DNA of 64,000 nt. It comes from Arcicella rosea. GTDB taxonomy: Bacteria > Bacteroidota > Bacteroidia > Cytophagales > Spirosomataceae. Positions 8,095 through 17,105 of this stretch are shown piece after piece; the first letter of the stretch is position 1, and each line of letters opens with the position of its first letter. The DNA is taken from assembly GCF_014204325.1 (NCBI RefSeq), contig NZ_JACHKT010000008.1:62001-126000 (forward strand), read 5' to 3'. The notes below the pieces were generated by a model, which did not search any database, had not been told where the DNA came from, and saw only the letters and a program-made list of their open reading frames with translations. Position numbers and translations under genes: made by a program.

Positions 8095-10932
8095 CTATTT
8101 CAAAACCTCTACAGGTGTTAAAGTTACTTTTTCTAATAAACCAGATTCTTTCGGAGTCCAGTCTTTAGTAGTAAAATAGCCTTCTTTCCCTAAGTTTTGT
8201 TTCAGTCTCGCCGAGACGTTGATGTTATAAAACTTCTGCCAAACAGTGCCTTCTTTTTCCAAAGCAATTACTCTGTTTGCCATTGAGTTAGAGACTTTTA
8301 TCGCTAAATCATTTTGTGCTTTCAGTAAAGTATTAGGAACAAAAACTTTGAAAGTTGGTCCTAACAAAGTAGCCAAATATTTTCCGTTCAATGTCACCGA
8401 TGCACTTTCTGCTACTTTACCTAAATCTAACCAATAGCCTTGTGCATTAGTTTTGGGTTTTGCGAAATTCAATTGATACAATGCCGTTCCAGAAAAATCT
8501 TGATAAGCATTTCCAGCATTTGTCCACGAACCTAAATCTTTGGTTTCAAGTGCTTTTGGCAAAGTTGGTCCGCCGTCGATAAATGATATTTTCCAAGTAC
8601 CTTTTAATTCCTCAGCTTCTTTACTTGCTTTCCAATAAGGATAAGTTGCTCCTTTTTCTACTGTTTTAAACGTTTCAACAATGCACGATTCTCCTGCTGA
8701 TAATTGCAGATATACTCCATTGTTTTTTACTTTTGCCATACCCAAAACTTCCGTCATTGGATTGTACAAAGCAGCTGATTTCACCTCAGCTTCTAATTTT
8801 ACCCAACCTTCAAATGCCTTCCCAGATTTATTATTAATAAAGTAATAATTACCTTTTGTAGCAGTTTTTCTAACAAATTGTAAGCCTTTATCAGTCATGG
8901 TTTCACGATAGATTTTGGCGTAAATCATCAATTCGTCTAAATCTTCGCCCAATAAAAATGAACCTTCACCAACTTTCGCTTGATTTACTTTAGCATTTAC
9001 TTTTACAAAATTTAACTGAGCCAAAAGTGCCTTAAATTTCGCTCTGCGTTCGTCCAAATTTCCTAAACCCGGTACATCAGCAGGTAATTTATGATGTACA
9101 ATAATCGTTGCTCCTGCTTTTGCCAATTGTACTAATTTCTCTAAAGTTTCTAAAGGTACTTGCTCGCTTTCCGCAAGCAATACTGTTTTGTAGGCAACAC
9201 CACCAGTAATAATTTGCTGATGTTGCGTTTTCAAATTCGCAATTTGTTTATCTGAAATAAAATCGAAGCCATAACCACAGTCAATCATTTTTTGAGCAAC
9301 CTCTTTAAAATCTGTTCCGTTAAATTCAGGCGTTACGCCGTCGAAGTGTTCTAATAAACCTTTGCGAGAAGGTTCTGTGAGTCGGTCTGTAATCGGAAAG
9401 TACAACAACACATCGTTATTGGGTTTGCTATCTTGCAAAAAGGTTTGTGTGCGAGCAACGTAATTATTCAAGGTAGAAAAGTTTTTCCAGAAAGGATGAT
9501 GTGGCGTAAAGTGTACGGCTGCATAAAATAACCAACCCGGAAAGGCTTCGTTTTTAGGCGAGTAATTGGTGCCGTGATAAAAAATATGATTTACGCCACC
9601 GACCAAAAATAAGTCTAAGGCTTTTTTAACGTCACTCAAAGAAGAAAGAAAATGTTCGTTTTCCCAAGTAGCCGATTCCGAAGAAGTTAATTTTTTACCC
9701 AAGACATTGGAAGCCGAAGAAGCGAATTTGATTCTCAATAAATCTGTTCCTTCAATTTCTGGAATGTCCACCAAACCGTATAAATCTAACGTATTCGCAG
9801 GTGAACCATGAGCTTGATTTCTTACAATTTTACCACGACCATGCGCCCATTTCGCCCATTCTCCTGTGTATTTTTCCAGAATTAAATCCCCAATCGTAGT
9901 TCTATAATCGAATAATACTCTGTGATTTAAATCTGTATTTTCTTTACTAAAAAGGTTGGGCAAATAGTTTCTTAAATCATAGCCTCTTCTTTGCTGAAAC
10001 TCTTTGAATAAATCTTCCGTCCAGTCCGACTGCCCACGAGCATCATCTACTTCGTAAGAATCATTGAAGAAAGCACGCATACTTGAAACATCAGTTTTAG
10101 CAAAAGCTTTATCAAATTCTTTTAAGTAATTCTGAATCGCTTTTTCAGAAAAATGGTCGATTACATCGCCTTCGCCACCTGGACCAGCACGTTCTACCAT
10201 TTTGCCATGCCAACCTTGAAAAATAGCGTACAATGTCCAATTACCTTTGGGAGCTTCCCAATTCAATTGTCCCATCGCACTTACTTTATCTGTCAGATTC
10301 ATTACTTCTCCTTTGTCAGAATACGCCATGAGCGTTTGTAAAGGCAAAGGTTTTTCAAATTTCACTTGGTCGATTGCTAATTCTTGAAGGTTTTCATTTT
10401 TTGAAATTGGGTATTTCAAGGCTGAAATTTCAGTCTTCTTTGGCAAAACATATCTTAACAATGGACTTTGCTGAAAAGTAATTACTTCCGAAAGTTTTTC
10501 TCCTTCTTTCAACTGATAAGTTTTGAAATTGACATTTTTACAAGCGTCTTCTGGCGTAACCCAGCGTCCGCCAAAAGGCCAGCCCGAAGCATTGGCAAGG
10601 TCGATACCTAAGCCCAAACGAGTACCTTCATTCAGAGTATGCTTAAACATTTCTACCCATTTTGGCGAAAGGAAATCAATAAAATTCGCTTCCTGACCTT
10701 TCACGCCATAAATAGGCGTAATTTCCAAACCTCCCAAACCAGCTTTTTGGTAAGTTTCCATGTTATAAGTTAAATCTTTGGGATTAACTGAGTTACCTTC
10801 CCACCACCAGCGTGACCACGGTTTTGATTGCTGAGTAATAGGCTTCCATTTTGCTTGTCCGAAACTCAAAGAACAAGAAATTGATAAAAGTAAAAGCGTC
10901 TGAAAAGTTTTCGTTGATTTATGCTGTTCCAT
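8095..10932 (-). CDS. GH106 family alpha-L-rhamnosidase, secreted
   Basis: An inverting enzyme that removes alpha-L-rhamnose from polysaccharide side chains. The 945-residue protein begins with a signal peptide (to about SLSFGQ). It carries the GH106 N-terminal signature SRWWWEGNSVNPKDLTYNME, the GLGGLEITPIYGVKG strand, the NDSYEVDD and EIEGTDLLRIKFASS core segments, and C-terminal beta-sandwich domains (WLDLGKVAESASVTLNGK). I chose ATG at 10932; a TTG sits one codon earlier. The promoter lies in the 806-bp divergent region shared with the GH2 gene, which contains the LacI-type operator candidate. Confidence 0.88.
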   Translation of the reverse strand: MEQHKSTKTFQTLLLLSISCSLSFGQAKWKPITQQSKPWSRWWWEGNSVNPKDLTYNMETYQKAGLGGLEITPIYGVKGQEANFIDFLSPKWVEMFKHTLNEGTRLGLGIDLANASGWPFGGRWVTPEDACKNVNFKTYQLKEGEKLSEVITFQQSPLLRYVLPKKTEISALKYPISKNENLQELAIDQVKFEKPLPLQTLMAYSDKGEVMNLTDKVSAMGQLNWEAPKGNWTLYAIFQGWHGKMVERAGPGGEGDVIDHFSEKAIQNYLKEFDKAFAKTDVSSMRAFFNDSYEVDDARGQSDWTEDLFKEFQQRRGYDLRNYLPNLFSKENTDLNHRVLFDYRTTIGDLILEKYTGEWAKWAHGRGKIVRNQAHGSPANTLDLYGLVDIPEIEGTDLLRIKFASSASNVLGKKLTSSESATWENEHFLSSLSDVKKALDLFLVGGVNHIFYHGTNYSPKNEAFPGWLFYAAVHFTPHHPFWKNFSTLNNYVARTQTFLQDSKPNNDVLLYFPITDRLTEPSRKGLLEHFDGVTPEFNGTDFKEVAQKMIDCGYGFDFISDKQIANLKTQHQQIITGGVAYKTVLLAESEQVPLETLEKLVQLAKAGATIIVHHKLPADVPGLGNLDERRAKFKALLAQLNFVKVNAKVNQAKVGEGSFLLGEDLDELMIYAKIYRETMTDKGLQFVRKTATKGNYYFINNKSGKAFEGWVKLEAEVKSAALYNPMTEVLGMAKVKNNGVYLQLSAGESCIVETFKTVEKGATYPYWKASKEAEELKGTWKISFIDGGPTLPKALETKDLGSWTNAGNAYQDFSGTALYQLNFAKPKTNAQGYWLDLGKVAESASVTLNGKYLATLLGPTFKVFVPNTLLKAQNDLAIKVSNSMANRVIALEKEGTVWQKFYNINVSARLKQNLGKEGYFTTKDWTPKESGLLEKVTLTPVEVLK

Positions 10933-11237
10933 CAAATATGGTTTTTATTTATTGCAAAGAAAAATTAAGTACTTACCTGAAGCGTCCTGTGATGTCATGC
11001 GTTTGGTAGTATTTTTTGAAATTATATAACTTTTTAAAAGCATTTTAATAAATGAAAAATCGTTTTTCAGGCTTTTTTAAAATTTCTCTGAAAAATTATT
11101 AAAATTATTTTTCAAGCTGCTGAAGAAAAACAATTCTTAATGATACTGGTAAAATACAGCTTCACTTTTTATCACTTTAAAAAGTATATCGCTTTTTCTT
11201 ATTCAAATTTTCATGGAAATACAATATCTCATTTTTT

Positions 11238-11253
11238 ATGGCAACGTTCCCGA
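11238..11253. promoter_or_regulatory. candidate LacI-family operator between GH106 and GH2
   Basis: ATGGCAACGTTCCCGA is the exact reverse complement of bases 49-64 upstream of lacI. The core GCAACGTTCC is close to palindromic around a central CG. It lies about 305 bp upstream of the GH106 start and 490 bp upstream of GH2, so it could act on either promoter or through looping. Confidence 0.55.
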
Positions 11254-11660
11254 TAACGATGACATAAAATGTTTTTGCACTTTTCTAATACAAAACGATC
11301 ACAAAATCTCCTCATTAAACCAGAAGTAAACATTTTGAAATATATTGAAATAATACAATTCAAATTATGAGTAAAAAAACAACAAAGGGTATTGTTAATA
11401 TTGTACAAAGAATATAACAGGAAGGCACAGGATAGTATAATTTCTTTGATAATCAATATTTGTTATCGAATTTATACAGTTTGTATTTACAAAGTAAAAT
11501 AAATATTTTTCAGAAAAATATTTTCACTTTATAAGAATATTCACAAAAGTTTCACTCTCAAAATTGTCTTAATATTAGAAACATTCAAGTTCCGATTCCC
11601 TGTTTTTGATTGGAAAACTTATTAATAACATTATAAAATAGATTTTTTGGTGTAAAGACT

Positions 11661-11692
11661 AAGCCCTGCTGAGAATGTATTCGGCAGGGTTT
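11661..11692 (+). promoter_or_regulatory. leader hairpin upstream of the GH2 gene
   Basis: AAGCCCTGC pairs with GCAGGGTTT (nine pairs, one G-T), and the enclosed GAAT/ATTC extends the stem. A weak T run (TTTCTT) follows. With no upstream plus-strand gene to terminate, this may be an attenuator or a 5' mRNA-stabilising structure for the GH2 transcript, about 50 nt before its start codon. Confidence 0.4.
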
Positions 11693-11741
11693 CTTAATCA
11701 AAAAAGAGTAAAGTCTTACCGCAAAAAACATTTAACAACTT

Positions 11742-14630
11742 ATGATTAAAAATTACTTATTTATTTTATGCTTGCTGCTTGGCAATACAATCAATGCTCA
11801 AAAAATCTCTTTAGCAGGAAATTGGCAATTCAAAATTGATTCAGCAGACCTTGGCGTAAAAGATAAATGGTTTAATAATAAACTTTCTGAAACCATCAAA
11901 TTGCCGGGTTCGATGCTTGAAAATGGCAAAGGAAATCCTGTAACGATTAATACTCAGTGGACTGGCAGTATTTACGATAGCTCTTGGTACTTCAATCCGC
12001 ATTTAGCCAAATATCGTACTCCTGAAAATTTGAAATTTCCTTTTTGGTTAACACCCGCCAAATATTATGTTGGTGCTGCATGGTACCAAAAAGCAATAGA
12101 TGTTCCTAAAAATTGGTCAAATAAACGCATTGTTCTTACTTTAGAAAGACCGCACACTGAAACAAGAGTATGGATTGATAATGAAGAAATTGGTTTAGAA
12201 AACTCAATGTGCGTTGCACAAACCTTTGATTTAACCGACAAATTATCCACAGGAAAACACACTATTTCAATTCGTGTTGATAACCGCATCAAGGCTATCA
12301 ATGTTGGGAAAGATTCCCATAGTTTGACTGACCACACCCAAGGAAACTGGAATGGTATTGTTGGCAAAATAGAATTAGAAGCTGAAAGTAAAATCTGGTT
12401 TGATGATATTCAGGTTTATCCAGATTTGGTAAATCATTTAGCAAAAGTAAAAATCGTATTAAAAAATTCTTTGCAAAAGCCTGTTGAAGGACAAATTAAG
12501 CTTTCTGCAAAAAGTTTTAACAGCATTACATCTCACTCTCCAAAATTAATTTTAGCTGATTTCCAGATAGATGGACAAGAAAAAAGTATCACCATTGATT
12601 ATCCTATGGGCGATGACTTCCAAACTTGGGATGAATTCTCCCCTGCCTTGTACCATCTATCTGCTGAAATTATTGTTAAAAAACAAGTACAATCTGCTAG
12701 GAAAGTACAGTTTGGAATGCGAGATTTTGCCATAAAAGGCACTCGTTTTGAAATTAATGGTCGTCCTATATTTTTAAGAGGAACAGTTGAAAACTGCCAA
12801 TTTCCATTAACTGGTTACGCTCCAATGGACGTAGCTTCTTGGGAAAAAGTTTTTAGAAAAGCGAAAGCTTATGGTTTAAACCATTTCCGTTTTCATTCGT
12901 ATTGTCCGCCAGAAGCAGCTTTTATTGCCGCAGACTTAGTGGGAATATATCTACAACCAGAAGGTCCAAGTTGGGCGAATCATGGTTCATCTTTAGGCGA
13001 TGGGCATCCTATCGACCAGTTTATTATGGATGAAACCAACCGTATGGCAAAAGCTTACGGCAATTATGCTTCTTTTTGTATGTTGGCTTATGGAAATGAA
13101 CCAAGAGGAGGCAAACAAGTAGATTACCTAACCAAATTCATAAACTATTGGAAGACTAAAGACCCTCGACGTAAATATACTGGTGCATCAGTAGCAATGA
13201 GTTGGCCTTTAGTCCCATCCAATGAATACATGATTAAATCTGGGCCAAGAGGTTTGCCTTGGAATAAACTTCCAAGCAGTACTGAGGACTTTGCAGACAA
13301 AGTAAAAGATTTTAAAGTACCTTATCTAACACATGAATTAGGGCAATGGTGTGTTTTTCCAAATTTCAAAGAAATCAGTAAATATACTGGCGTTTACAAA
13401 GCCAAGAATTATGAGCTTTTCCAAGAAGATTTGAAAGATAAAGACATGGGAGAATTGGGTGAGAAGTTCTTTCTAGCTACTGGAAAACTACAGGCTTTAA
13501 GTTACAAAACCGAAATTGAAATGGCATTTCGTACGCCCATTTCAGCAGGTATCCAAATGCTTGGTTTGAACGATTACTCTGGTCAAGGAACGGCATTGGT
13601 TGGTATTTTGGATTCTTTCTGGGAAGAAAAAGGATATATTTCACAAGATGAATTTGCTCAATTTTGTAATGCTACTGTTCCTTTGGCTCGTATTCCAAAA
13701 TTTGTATATAAAAACTCAGAAAGCTTCGAAGCTAATGTTGAAATGTTTCATTTTGGCAAAGATGTATTGAATAATGCTCAAACTTCTTGGCAAATTCTGG
13801 ATGAAAACAAACAAGTATTGGCGAAAGGTAAATTTGATAAAACGAATATTCCAATCGGTAATAATTTTAATATCGGAAAAGTATCTTTTGCTTTAAATGC
13901 TATTCAAAAAGCACAAAAACTGGTTTTTGAAGTAAAGATTGATGATACTGCTTTTATGAATAATTGGGAGTTTTGGATATATCCAGAAAAACTTCCGACG
14001 ATTAATACCGATGACATTTACTTCTGTAAAGAATTGGATGCCAAAGCAGAAGAGGTTTTACAAAATGGTGGAAAAGTTTTCTTAGAAGCAGCAGGTAAAA
14101 TCGAAAAAGGGAAAGAAGTTGTGAATTATTTCCAACCTGTTTTCTGGAATACTTCTTGGTTCAAAATGCGTCCTCCGCATACTTTGGGTTTTCTTTGCGA
14201 GCCTACTCATACTGCTTTCCTAAACTTCCCGACTGAATACCACAGTAATTTACAATGGTGGGAAATTACAAACCGTTCGCAAGTAATGTTGTTGGATAGT
14301 TTTCCTCCGGGCTTCCGTCCTATTGTTCAGCCCATTGATACTTGGTTCTTGAATCGTAAATTAGGTTTAATCTTAGAAGCGAAAGTTGGAAAAGGCAAAC
14401 TGATTATTTCTAGTGCTGACCTCAGTTCAGAGCCTGAAAAACGTTTTGTAGCTCGTCAGTTATTGTATAGTCTAAAAAATTATATGAATTCTCCGCAATT
14501 CAATCCTGCTACTTCGGTTGACATCAAAGAAATCAAAGCACTTTTTGATAAAAACTACAAATCCACATTTAAAACTTATACCAAAGATGCCCCTGATGAA
14601 TTAAAGGTTAAAAAGCCAACGGCTAATTGA
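11742..14630 (+). CDS. GH2 family glycoside hydrolase, secreted
   Basis: A retaining exo-glycosidase (beta-galactosidase/glucuronidase superfamily) of 962 residues with a signal peptide (to INAQ). Domain order: jelly-roll sugar-binding domain (about 25-215, with the SLAGNWQFKID start and a WYQKAIDVP segment), Ig-like domain (about 220-330), TIM barrel (about 340-640), and a C-terminal extension. The putative acid/base Glu is in AYGNEPRGG and the nucleophile Glu in YLTHELGQW. The long insert around residues 60-100 (IYDSSWYFNPHLAKYR) is unlike LacZ. Similar GH2 proteins occur in pectin (rhamnogalacturonan) loci, where GH2 members also act on alpha-linked arabinopyranose or galacturonic acid, so the substrate is open. 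It is divergent from GH106 and ends at a strong terminator. Confidence 0.85.
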   Translation: MIKNYLFILCLLLGNTINAQKISLAGNWQFKIDSADLGVKDKWFNNKLSETIKLPGSMLENGKGNPVTINTQWTGSIYDSSWYFNPHLAKYRTPENLKFPFWLTPAKYYVGAAWYQKAIDVPKNWSNKRIVLTLERPHTETRVWIDNEEIGLENSMCVAQTFDLTDKLSTGKHTISIRVDNRIKAINVGKDSHSLTDHTQGNWNGIVGKIELEAESKIWFDDIQVYPDLVNHLAKVKIVLKNSLQKPVEGQIKLSAKSFNSITSHSPKLILADFQIDGQEKSITIDYPMGDDFQTWDEFSPALYHLSAEIIVKKQVQSARKVQFGMRDFAIKGTRFEINGRPIFLRGTVENCQFPLTGYAPMDVASWEKVFRKAKAYGLNHFRFHSYCPPEAAFIAADLVGIYLQPEGPSWANHGSSLGDGHPIDQFIMDETNRMAKAYGNYASFCMLAYGNEPRGGKQVDYLTKFINYWKTKDPRRKYTGASVAMSWPLVPSNEYMIKSGPRGLPWNKLPSSTEDFADKVKDFKVPYLTHELGQWCVFPNFKEISKYTGVYKAKNYELFQEDLKDKDMGELGEKFFLATGKLQALSYKTEIEMAFRTPISAGIQMLGLNDYSGQGTALVGILDSFWEEKGYISQDEFAQFCNATVPLARIPKFVYKNSESFEANVEMFHFGKDVLNNAQTSWQILDENKQVLAKGKFDKTNIPIGNNFNIGKVSFALNAIQKAQKLVFEVKIDDTAFMNNWEFWIYPEKLPTINTDDIYFCKELDAKAEEVLQNGGKVFLEAAGKIEKGKEVVNYFQPVFWNTSWFKMRPPHTLGFLCEPTHTAFLNFPTEYHSNLQWWEITNRSQVMLLDSFPPGFRPIVQPIDTWFLNRKLGLILEAKVGKGKLIISSADLSSEPEKRFVARQLLYSLKNYMNSPQFNPATSVDIKEIKALFDKNYKSTFKTYTKDAPDELKVKKPTAN

Positions 14631-14698
14631 GTTAAAAAGTATCAAGCTTGCATCTTTCTAAATTTGCCTAAGTTATTGCTAACACATTATAATAAGAT

Positions 14699-14727
14699 AA
14701 CGGTGACCTTATGGTTGCCGTTTTTTT
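14699..14727 (+). terminator. Rho-independent terminator after GH2
   Basis: AACGGTGACC pairs over its full ten bases (two G-T pairs) with GGTTGCCGTT across a TTAT loop, followed by seven T. It lies about 70 nt after the GH2 stop codon. Confidence 0.85.
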
Positions 14728-14732
14728 GTTTG

Positions 14733-14880
14733 TGGCAACCGTAAAGGTTTACCACTACAGTATCGTTCGACTACAATAAAATAAATTAAAAAATCCGTAA
14801 AACAAGTAGCGGTAATCCCTTGCGGTTACCGTATTTCATGATATAACCAACAAAAAACGGCAACCGTAAAGGTTGCCGCT
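14733..14880. repeat. cluster of related hairpin repeats (GGCAACCGTAAAGGTTGCCG type)
   Basis: Three further copies of the same palindrome theme follow the GH2 terminator: GGCAACCGTAAAGGTTTACC (from 14734), CGGTAATCCCTTGCGGTTACCG (from 14811) and the perfect CGGCAACCGTAAAGGTTGCCG (14858-14878). The last two are each followed by a similar ATTTCATGAT/CTACATCATGAT tail. They look like a REP-type dispersed palindrome, one copy of which serves as a terminator. Confidence 0.6.
14852..14878 (-). terminator. terminator for the membrane-bound regulator gene
   Basis: On the minus strand CGGCAACC-TTTAC-GGTTGCCG (8-bp perfect stem, 14858-14878) is followed by six T (complement of 14852-14857). It lies about 40 nt past the stop codon of the gene ending at 14919. 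Confidence 0.75.
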
Positions 14881-14918
14881 ACATCATGATGTTCTTTATA
14901 AAATTCATTTCTTTATTC

Positions 14919-15794
14919 TCACTCCTCCTTCAAAACCTCCAATTTATATCCTTTTCCATGCAGATTGGTGATTTTTACTAATTCATCCTTTTGGAGTTTT
15001 TTTCTCAGTTTCGATACCAATACATCCAAATTTCTGCTGATTACAAAAACGCCTTCATCTTCCCAAACTTCTTTTAAAAGTCTTTCTCTTTCAATTAATT
15101 GATTTAGGTTTAATGCAAAAATGCTTAGTAATTTGGCTTCTCGTTCAGATAATTCTATGTTTTCAATTCCATACTTCAAGCTATTCTTTTCTGAATAAAA
15201 AGCATATTTACCGATTGCGATATAATCTTTTTCTGCTGGCACTACATCTTCTACTGCTACTTTTTTATCTTTTACAAAATTGCTTTTCAGTATAAAACCA
15301 ATTAGCCCTAAAGGAATCAGCAAGAGTAAATAATTACTCAATGCCAGTGTTTCAGCCCTTGGAAACTCAATTTGAATCAAGTAACAACCAACTGCTTGTT
15401 GTCTTCCTAAACATGGTAAAATATTATCGGTTTTTTTGCTTACTTCATAAGCAAAAACCAATTCTTCATTCCCACAATCAATCACATTAACGATGTATTC
15501 AGTAGGCAAATTGGTCGATTTCAAACGCCTATGCACCAATGCCACCAAAGTATCTGACACAAAAGTAAATTTACTCTGAAAAGCGATTTCAAAAGTATTC
15601 TCATTAATTTGCTTAATGGGCAAAACTCTCGAACTAGAGTCTTTTGCATGAAGCAATAACTGATGTCCTATGTCTCTTAGCACCACTGTCAGATGCTTTT
15701 CGGCATAATCATCTCCTTTCTTCCGATTCGTTGCAATGAAGAACAAACAGCCTATCATCAGTAACAATGGCAATATGTATAATCTTGATTTCAT
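14919..15794 (-). CDS. membrane-anchored winged-helix transcriptional regulator (one-component sensor)
   Basis: 291 residues. An N-terminal membrane segment (about 5-22) is followed by a periplasmic domain of roughly 130 residues with three Cys (ECG-, LPCLG-, VGCYL-type contexts), a second membrane segment (LLLLIPLGLIGFIL), and a C-terminal OmpR/PhoB-type winged helix (ELSEREAKLLSIFALNLNQLIERERLLKEVW ... LDVLVSKLRKKL ... TNLHGKGYKL). This is ToxR-like signalling with reversed domain order, since the DNA-binding part is at the C terminus. Start chosen at 15794 (MKSRL); another Met is four codons upstream. It is divergent from the small secreted protein and YceI gene, which are its likely targets. 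Confidence 0.8.
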   Translation of the reverse strand: MKSRLYILPLLLMIGCLFFIATNRKKGDDYAEKHLTVVLRDIGHQLLLHAKDSSSRVLPIKQINENTFEIAFQSKFTFVSDTLVALVHRRLKSTNLPTEYIVNVIDCGNEELVFAYEVSKKTDNILPCLGRQQAVGCYLIQIEFPRAETLALSNYLLLLIPLGLIGFILKSNFVKDKKVAVEDVVPAEKDYIAIGKYAFYSEKNSLKYGIENIELSEREAKLLSIFALNLNQLIERERLLKEVWEDEGVFVISRNLDVLVSKLRKKLQKDELVKITNLHGKGYKLEVLKEE

Positions 15795-15936
15795 AAACAT
15801 GGGCAATTTAAACGATAAATAGCTAGTAATAACGGTTTTTACATAGCTTTTACACTTTTTTACATTTCATTTACTACCTACGCTTTTCAATTTGATAGGT
15901 TTGTCTTAGTTAATTAAAACATAAACAATTATCAAC

Positions 15937-16347
15937 ATGAAAAAAACACTCATCCTCTCGCTTGTGCTATTTTCTTACTCTTTAATGGCACAAATTCCAT
16001 CTAGTAATTATTCAGCTGTACTGTTTAACAGTAAAACAATGATTGAAAAATTTAACAAAAAGAAATGTTGTAAACCATCATCAAAAAACAAAGGAATTGT
16101 AAAAACCACTCCTGTTAAATCAACAAAAAAAGAAACGAAAGATCCCCTTTGCTTAGTTATGCCTTACAGTATTGCTATCAAAGACCAACCTTCAGCACAA
16201 AAGTTGCTTTCGTTTAATGAAATCTTTCCTAAAATTGATATTAATAATGTACCTGTTACTTGTAAAAAGAAAGACACTGCTGTTTTATTAACGAGTTCAA
16301 ATCTATATACTTTCCCTCAAAATGAAAATCTGCTGAATAAGCAATAA
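15937..16347 (+). CDS. small secreted protein of unknown function
   Basis: 136 residues: signal peptide (MKKTLILSLVLFSYSLMAQ), then a Lys/Ser/Thr-rich linker with a vicinal Cys pair (KKKCCKPSSK, about residues 45-50) and further Cys in DPLCLVMP and VTCKKK. No family recognised. It lies 33 nt before the YceI gene on the same strand, so the two form an operon, divergent from the membrane-bound regulator. The Cys pattern allows metal or redox binding, but that is a guess. Confidence 0.75.
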   Translation: MKKTLILSLVLFSYSLMAQIPSSNYSAVLFNSKTMIEKFNKKKCCKPSSKNKGIVKTTPVKSTKKETKDPLCLVMPYSIAIKDQPSAQKLLSFNEIFPKIDINNVPVTCKKKDTAVLLTSSNLYTFPQNENLLNKQ

Positions 16348-16379
16348 CCAAACAATTCCTTCTCTAAACCTTATTTATC

Positions 16380-16988
16380 ATGAAAAAGCTTATTATTTTA
16401 TCATTACTATTGAGTTATTTGTCTGGATTTGCTCAACAGAAATTCGATTTATCAACTTCCGAAAGTCAGGTTTTTTGGAAAGGATCACATGCATTTGAAC
16501 ACGGCGGATATGAAGGTACTTTAAAATTTACTTCGGGCAACATCACACTTGGGAAAGACGGTAAAATACAAGGAGGTAGCTTTGTGATAGAAATGAAAAC
16601 GATTAAAAGTGCCGAGCGAAATGCAAAGGAGAAAGGAGATAATAATTTAGAATCACATTTAAAAGGAGAGGATTTCTTTGCTGTTCAAAAATATCCGCAG
16701 GCTACTTTTATCATTACCAAAATCAATAAAACCGCTGAACCTAATAAATATGCTGTACAAGGTAATTTGAAAATCAGGGGAATTACCAACCAAATTACTT
16801 TTACAGCTTTTATTGATAACAATAAAGAGAGCATTACAGCCAAAGCAAGTTTCTTTTTCTTACGTTCTAGTTTTGGAATTACCTATAAAGCCCCAAGTCT
16901 GTTTGCCTCTAATATTTTTTCAAGTGCCAAAGACCATTTAATCGCAGATGAAATACCGATAAAATTAGACATAGTTTTTAAAAAGTAA
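16380..16988 (+). CDS. YceI family periplasmic lipid-binding protein
   Basis: 202 residues with signal peptide (to SGFAQQ). The YceI lipocalin-like fold is recognisable from the start FDLSTSESQVFWKGSHAFEHGGYEGTLKF-like stretch, the central GEDFFAVQKYPQATFIITKI motif and the VQGNLKIRGITNQITF strand. Family members bind isoprenoids or amphiphiles in a long hydrophobic tube and are often stress-induced. A segment after residue 150 (FFFLRSSFGITYKAPSLF) fits the family's C-terminal strands. Probably co-transcribed with the preceding small gene and controlled by the divergent regulator. Confidence 0.9.
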   Translation: MKKLIILSLLLSYLSGFAQQKFDLSTSESQVFWKGSHAFEHGGYEGTLKFTSGNITLGKDGKIQGGSFVIEMKTIKSAERNAKEKGDNNLESHLKGEDFFAVQKYPQATFIITKINKTAEPNKYAVQGNLKIRGITNQITFTAFIDNNKESITAKASFFFLRSSFGITYKAPSLFASNIFSSAKDHLIADEIPIKLDIVFKK

Positions 16989-17025
16989 GGCTTTTGTAAT
17001 TTATTAACTAAGATATGTCTCTCTT

Positions 17026-17097
17026 GCCATTGTTTGTGTCTCTATATACAACTCGATGGCATTCCATTTAGTTGTTCGTTTGACACGAACAACGGCA
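17026..17097. repeat. dispersed palindromic repeat, copy 1
   Basis: A segment of about 70 bp ending in CATTTAGTTGTTCGT-TTGAC-ACGAACAACGGCAG, whose hairpin occupies 17071-17093. It is shared with 20974-21044 and, for the last 35 bp, with 22350-22382. It lies between the convergent YceI gene and the gene starting at 17765, and could act as a terminator. Confidence 0.7.
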
Positions 17098-17105
17098 GAA
17101 CACTT

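Larger units (their letters stand above)
10936..11741. promoter_or_regulatory. 806-bp divergent promoter region between GH106 and GH2 genes
   Basis: Very AT-rich DNA with no supportable gene. It holds the operator candidate at 11238-11253 and a hairpin at 11661-11692. It must contain the promoters for the minus-strand GH106/NIPSNAP genes and for the plus-strand GH2 gene. I could not place Bacteroidota -33/-7 boxes (TTTG/TAnnTTTG) with confidence. Its length is large for this compact locus and suggests long leaders on one or both transcripts. Confidence 0.6.

Noticed and set aside
11229..11456. Minus-strand 75-codon frame in the GH106/GH2 divergent region
   Set aside because: It overlaps the operator candidate, has an odd Cys/Ile-rich composition and no family resemblance; likely chance in AT-rich DNA.
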